From NCBI GenBank assembly GCA_027347545.1, contig DAIEQT010000283.1, positions 1 to 7,691 on the forward strand: DNA of 7,691 nt, given 5' to 3'. Shown in pieces: positions 7,101 through 7,691 of the stretch. Positions within the stretch are counted from its first letter, which is position 1. Each line of letters opens with the position of its first letter. The DNA is from Ignavibacteria bacterium. GTDB taxonomy: Bacteria > Bacteroidota > Ignavibacteria > Ignavibacteriales > Melioribacteraceae. Both the position numbers and the translations under genes were made by a program. Under the pieces are notes generated by a model, which saw only the letters and a program-made list of their open reading frames with translations, searched no databases and was not told the origin of the DNA.

Positions 7101-7413
7101 TTTTACCGTTTGCGTCTGTTCTGGTAATACCGGCAATTTCATCTTTTAGAACACGAAACAACCTTTCTAGTTCATTCCTTCCATCATCATTCATTTCCGT
7201 AACACTTCTGTCTTTTGAAAGATAGAGCAGCACACTATTCCACTTATCTATTAATTCGTTAAAGCTTCTTGCAGCTTGCTTGGCGTGTATTTTCTGATGG
7301 TTAATTATCTCGTTAATCTTGCGTTCGCGTTCGGTTTCATAAAAATAAATGAATAAGTACGCACATAGTACGAACATTAAAATGATGCTGGCTATCCAAC
7401 CGCGGTTTTTCAT
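4135..7413 (-). CDS. Membrane-bound hybrid sensor histidine kinase (Cache, three PAS, HisKA, HATPase, receiver)
   Basis: 1092 residues. There is a membrane helix at about 7-25, an extracytoplasmic double-Cache-like sensor at about 30-275, a second helix at about 284-307 and a charged linker coil to about 335. Three PAS/PAC units follow: about 330-450 (ending GAVQNITESK), 460-578 (ending SARDISNRK) and 583-702 (ending AVQEDITERK). HisKA has the phosphoacceptor H729 in SHELRTPL. The ATPase domain shows the N box (DNLLNNA, 839-845), G1 DTGIGIP (871-877), F box FEEFRQ (885-890) and G2 GTGLGL (901-906). The receiver (about 968-1085) has acidic E974/D975/D976, phosphoacceptor D1017, T1048 and K1070. 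All key residues are present. It should sense a small extracellular ligand and internal cues, then pass phosphate from H729 to D1017. There is no HPt or DNA-binding domain, so the partner lies elsewhere. The aldolase starts 10 bp downstream and is probably co-transcribed. The ATG at 7413-7411 has only a weak ribosome site. Confidence 0.96.
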   Translation of the reverse strand: MKNRGWIASIILMFVLCAYLFIYFYETERERKINEIINHQKIHAKQAARSFNELIDKWNSVLLYLSKDRSVTEMNDDGRNELERLFRVLKDEIAGITRTDANGKIIYTVPYYVKSIGVDISKQKHMVKILSEHQPVVSDVFMAVQGFQAIVIHYPIFKNGNYEGSIAFLLNFERITKEILDEIKIGSSVRAWLLSADGVELYCENQNHVGKSVFETTESSIDIKRLAQIMMRGKEGTSTFIFNDKEGGNVSAVVYFLPVKIMNTFWSLAIASSKAELGAPLFSFAMKLLLIFAVLFIGGVFLSGYVFKARAIFKESEARKKAEEELRHSEERHRLISEVASDYIFTTSLDKKGIQNHDWISGAFSSMTEYSFEEYRAIGGWKSLVHPEDRAKDAQSFELLKKNQPAMSEVRTVTKSGKILWVRVFARPIWDEQKNMLAGIYGAVQNITESKNAENALRESEERFRTIYNSVNDAMFIHDLNTGAILDVNETMEKMFGVTREEAIQTDMDFLSAGTFPYNNKEALQWIFRARDEGPQRFEWFAKKKSGELFWVEVNMSPVVLAGKKRLLVSARDISNRKNIEDQLNTLRLAVEQSPVSVVITDVNGMIEYVNAGFCEISGYDKSEIIKKSLRILNQHKQSEINSEEIWKNLHEGKEWRGDYLNKKKDGSTYWETTLISPVKDNEGKTLHLLAVQEDITERKKFEIQLLLAKEKAEEMYRLKSNFLSNMSHELRTPLVGMLGLTELLYNELEGDNKEFVALINKSSNRLLNTLNTLLNYSKLDAEKVVVNLSRVSILEIIREEVKLFEALANRNGLFIREDFNCRDFSAVTDTTMVKEIIDNLLNNAIRFTFNGGIIVTADKTDKEITIAIKDTGIGIPEDKIKIIFEEFRQVSEGRGRNFEGTGLGLTIVKKYVDALKGDIKVESKLGVGSNFIVTIPINQILESEIPIASAMQVPSESLLSEQEIEKVKILLVEDDEINSFAISQMLRRIGDITEVNNAEDAIRLTNTNLYDIILMDINLRRGKSGVEAANAIRENNIYANTPIVAITAYAMTDDRTEFLSLGFTHYLSKPFSQDQIQKLILEIINRLPNRS

Positions 7414-7556
7414 ACTTTATTGCGTCTTGTTATAATGAATTAATGTTTTTCAAATAATGTTAAATTTGATTTGAGGAAGTTAATATATTCTGGCAAACTT
7501 CTAAAACACTTTGTGGCAGCAATTATTTACGATATTCTACTTAGTTTATGTGTAAA

Positions 7557-7562
7557 TATAAT
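7557..7562 (+). promoter_or_regulatory. Candidate -10 box for the cupin gene, inside a small inverted repeat
   Basis: A perfect TATAAT lies 56 bases ahead of the cupin ATG. It sits within a 5-bp inverted repeat, GTGTA (7550-7554) and TACAC (7562-7566), which could be an operator but is short enough to arise by chance in AT-rich DNA. No convincing -35 box is found at 16-18 bases upstream. Weak evidence overall. Confidence 0.25.
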
Positions 7563-7618
7563 ACACGAATGGTCACATAGTAATTTTTTCTGTTATTCTT
7601 ATAAATTAGGATTACAAT

Positions 7619-7691
7619 ATGTCTGAGCGAAACATACCGTTTCAAGTAATTGATTGGGATGCAATTCCCAAAACCGAGCACAAAGGTGAAA
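7619..7691 (+). CDS. DHCW-motif cupin fold protein, N-terminal 24 codons only
   Basis: From the ATG at 7619-7621 the frame reads MSERNIPFQVIDWDAIPK, then TEHKGE, and stays open to the window edge. IPFQVIDW followed by a proline and TEHKGE is the characteristic start of small cupin proteins known for a DHCW motif further in; that motif and the metal-binding residues lie outside the window. The biochemical role of this family is not established. An AGGA (7608-7611) about seven bases ahead is a weak ribosome site. The gene diverges from the histidine kinase across a 205-bp AT-rich intergenic region. Identification rests on 24 residues recalled from the family, so it is moderate. Confidence 0.65.
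   Translation, partial: MSERNIPFQVIDWDAIPKTEHKGE

Noticed and set aside
7429..7453. Minus-strand TTGAAA and TATAAC as a promoter for the kinase
   Set aside because: The two boxes are only 13 bases apart, too close for a standard promoter, so I do not list it.
7461..7468. TAAATTTG on the plus strand as a Bacteroidota -7 box for the cupin gene
   Set aside because: It is about 150 bases from the ATG and has no partner element at a suitable distance; chance matches are likely in DNA this AT-rich.

Overview
The window is AT-rich bacterial DNA with tightly packed genes, weak Shine-Dalgarno sites and one exact match to the Bacteroidota-type -7 box (TAnnTTTG). Together with a two-hairpin repeat of a kind I associate with Bacteroidota/Ignavibacteria genomes, and the style of the proteins (CcsA-like HemX ahead of HemA, GH29 fucosidase, DHCW-type cupin, large PAS hybrid kinase), this suggests a member of Bacteroidota or Ignavibacteriota. 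That assignment is an inference from motifs, not a database result.

Left part (1-2204, all minus strand): a tetrapyrrole operon read right to left. It starts with an eight-helix HemX/CcsA-like membrane protein, then glutamyl-tRNA reductase (hemA) 10 bp later, then the first 18 codons of hydroxymethylbilane synthase (hemC). hemC starts with TTG inside the end of hemA and runs off the window edge. HemA and HemC catalyse early steps from glutamyl-tRNA towards uroporphyrinogen. HemX-type proteins are thought to adjust HemA abundance or to act in haem/cytochrome handling.

Middle part (2205-3433): a non-coding stretch of about 210 bp holds a likely hemX promoter, a terminator-like hairpin facing the wrong way for the hem operon, and a two-hairpin inverted repeat. 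Immediately after the repeat comes a plus-strand remnant of a GH29 alpha-L-fucosidase. It keeps the nucleophile motif, the probable acid/base residue and a C-terminal discoidin-like domain, but has lost the signal peptide and roughly the first half of the catalytic barrel. I call it a 5'-truncated pseudogene, or possibly a misjoin at the repeat.

Right part (3435-7413, minus strand): a two-gene unit. A 1092-residue membrane hybrid histidine kinase (Cache sensor, three PAS domains, HisKA, HATPase, one receiver) is followed 10 bp later by a zinc-dependent class II aldolase resembling L-fuculose-1-phosphate aldolase. The aldolase ends 1 bp from the fucosidase remnant, tail to tail. The fucosidase remnant and a fuculose-phosphate-aldolase-like gene side by side hint at a decayed fucose-use locus, but the sequence does not prove the aldolase's substrate. 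At the right edge, divergent from the kinase, the first 24 codons of a DHCW-motif cupin protein are visible.

I see no tRNA, rRNA, CRISPR array, transposase, phage gene or defence system. No clearly new biological system is present; the most notable items are the repeat at the fucosidase breakpoint, the kinase-aldolase pairing and the off-edge hemC start.
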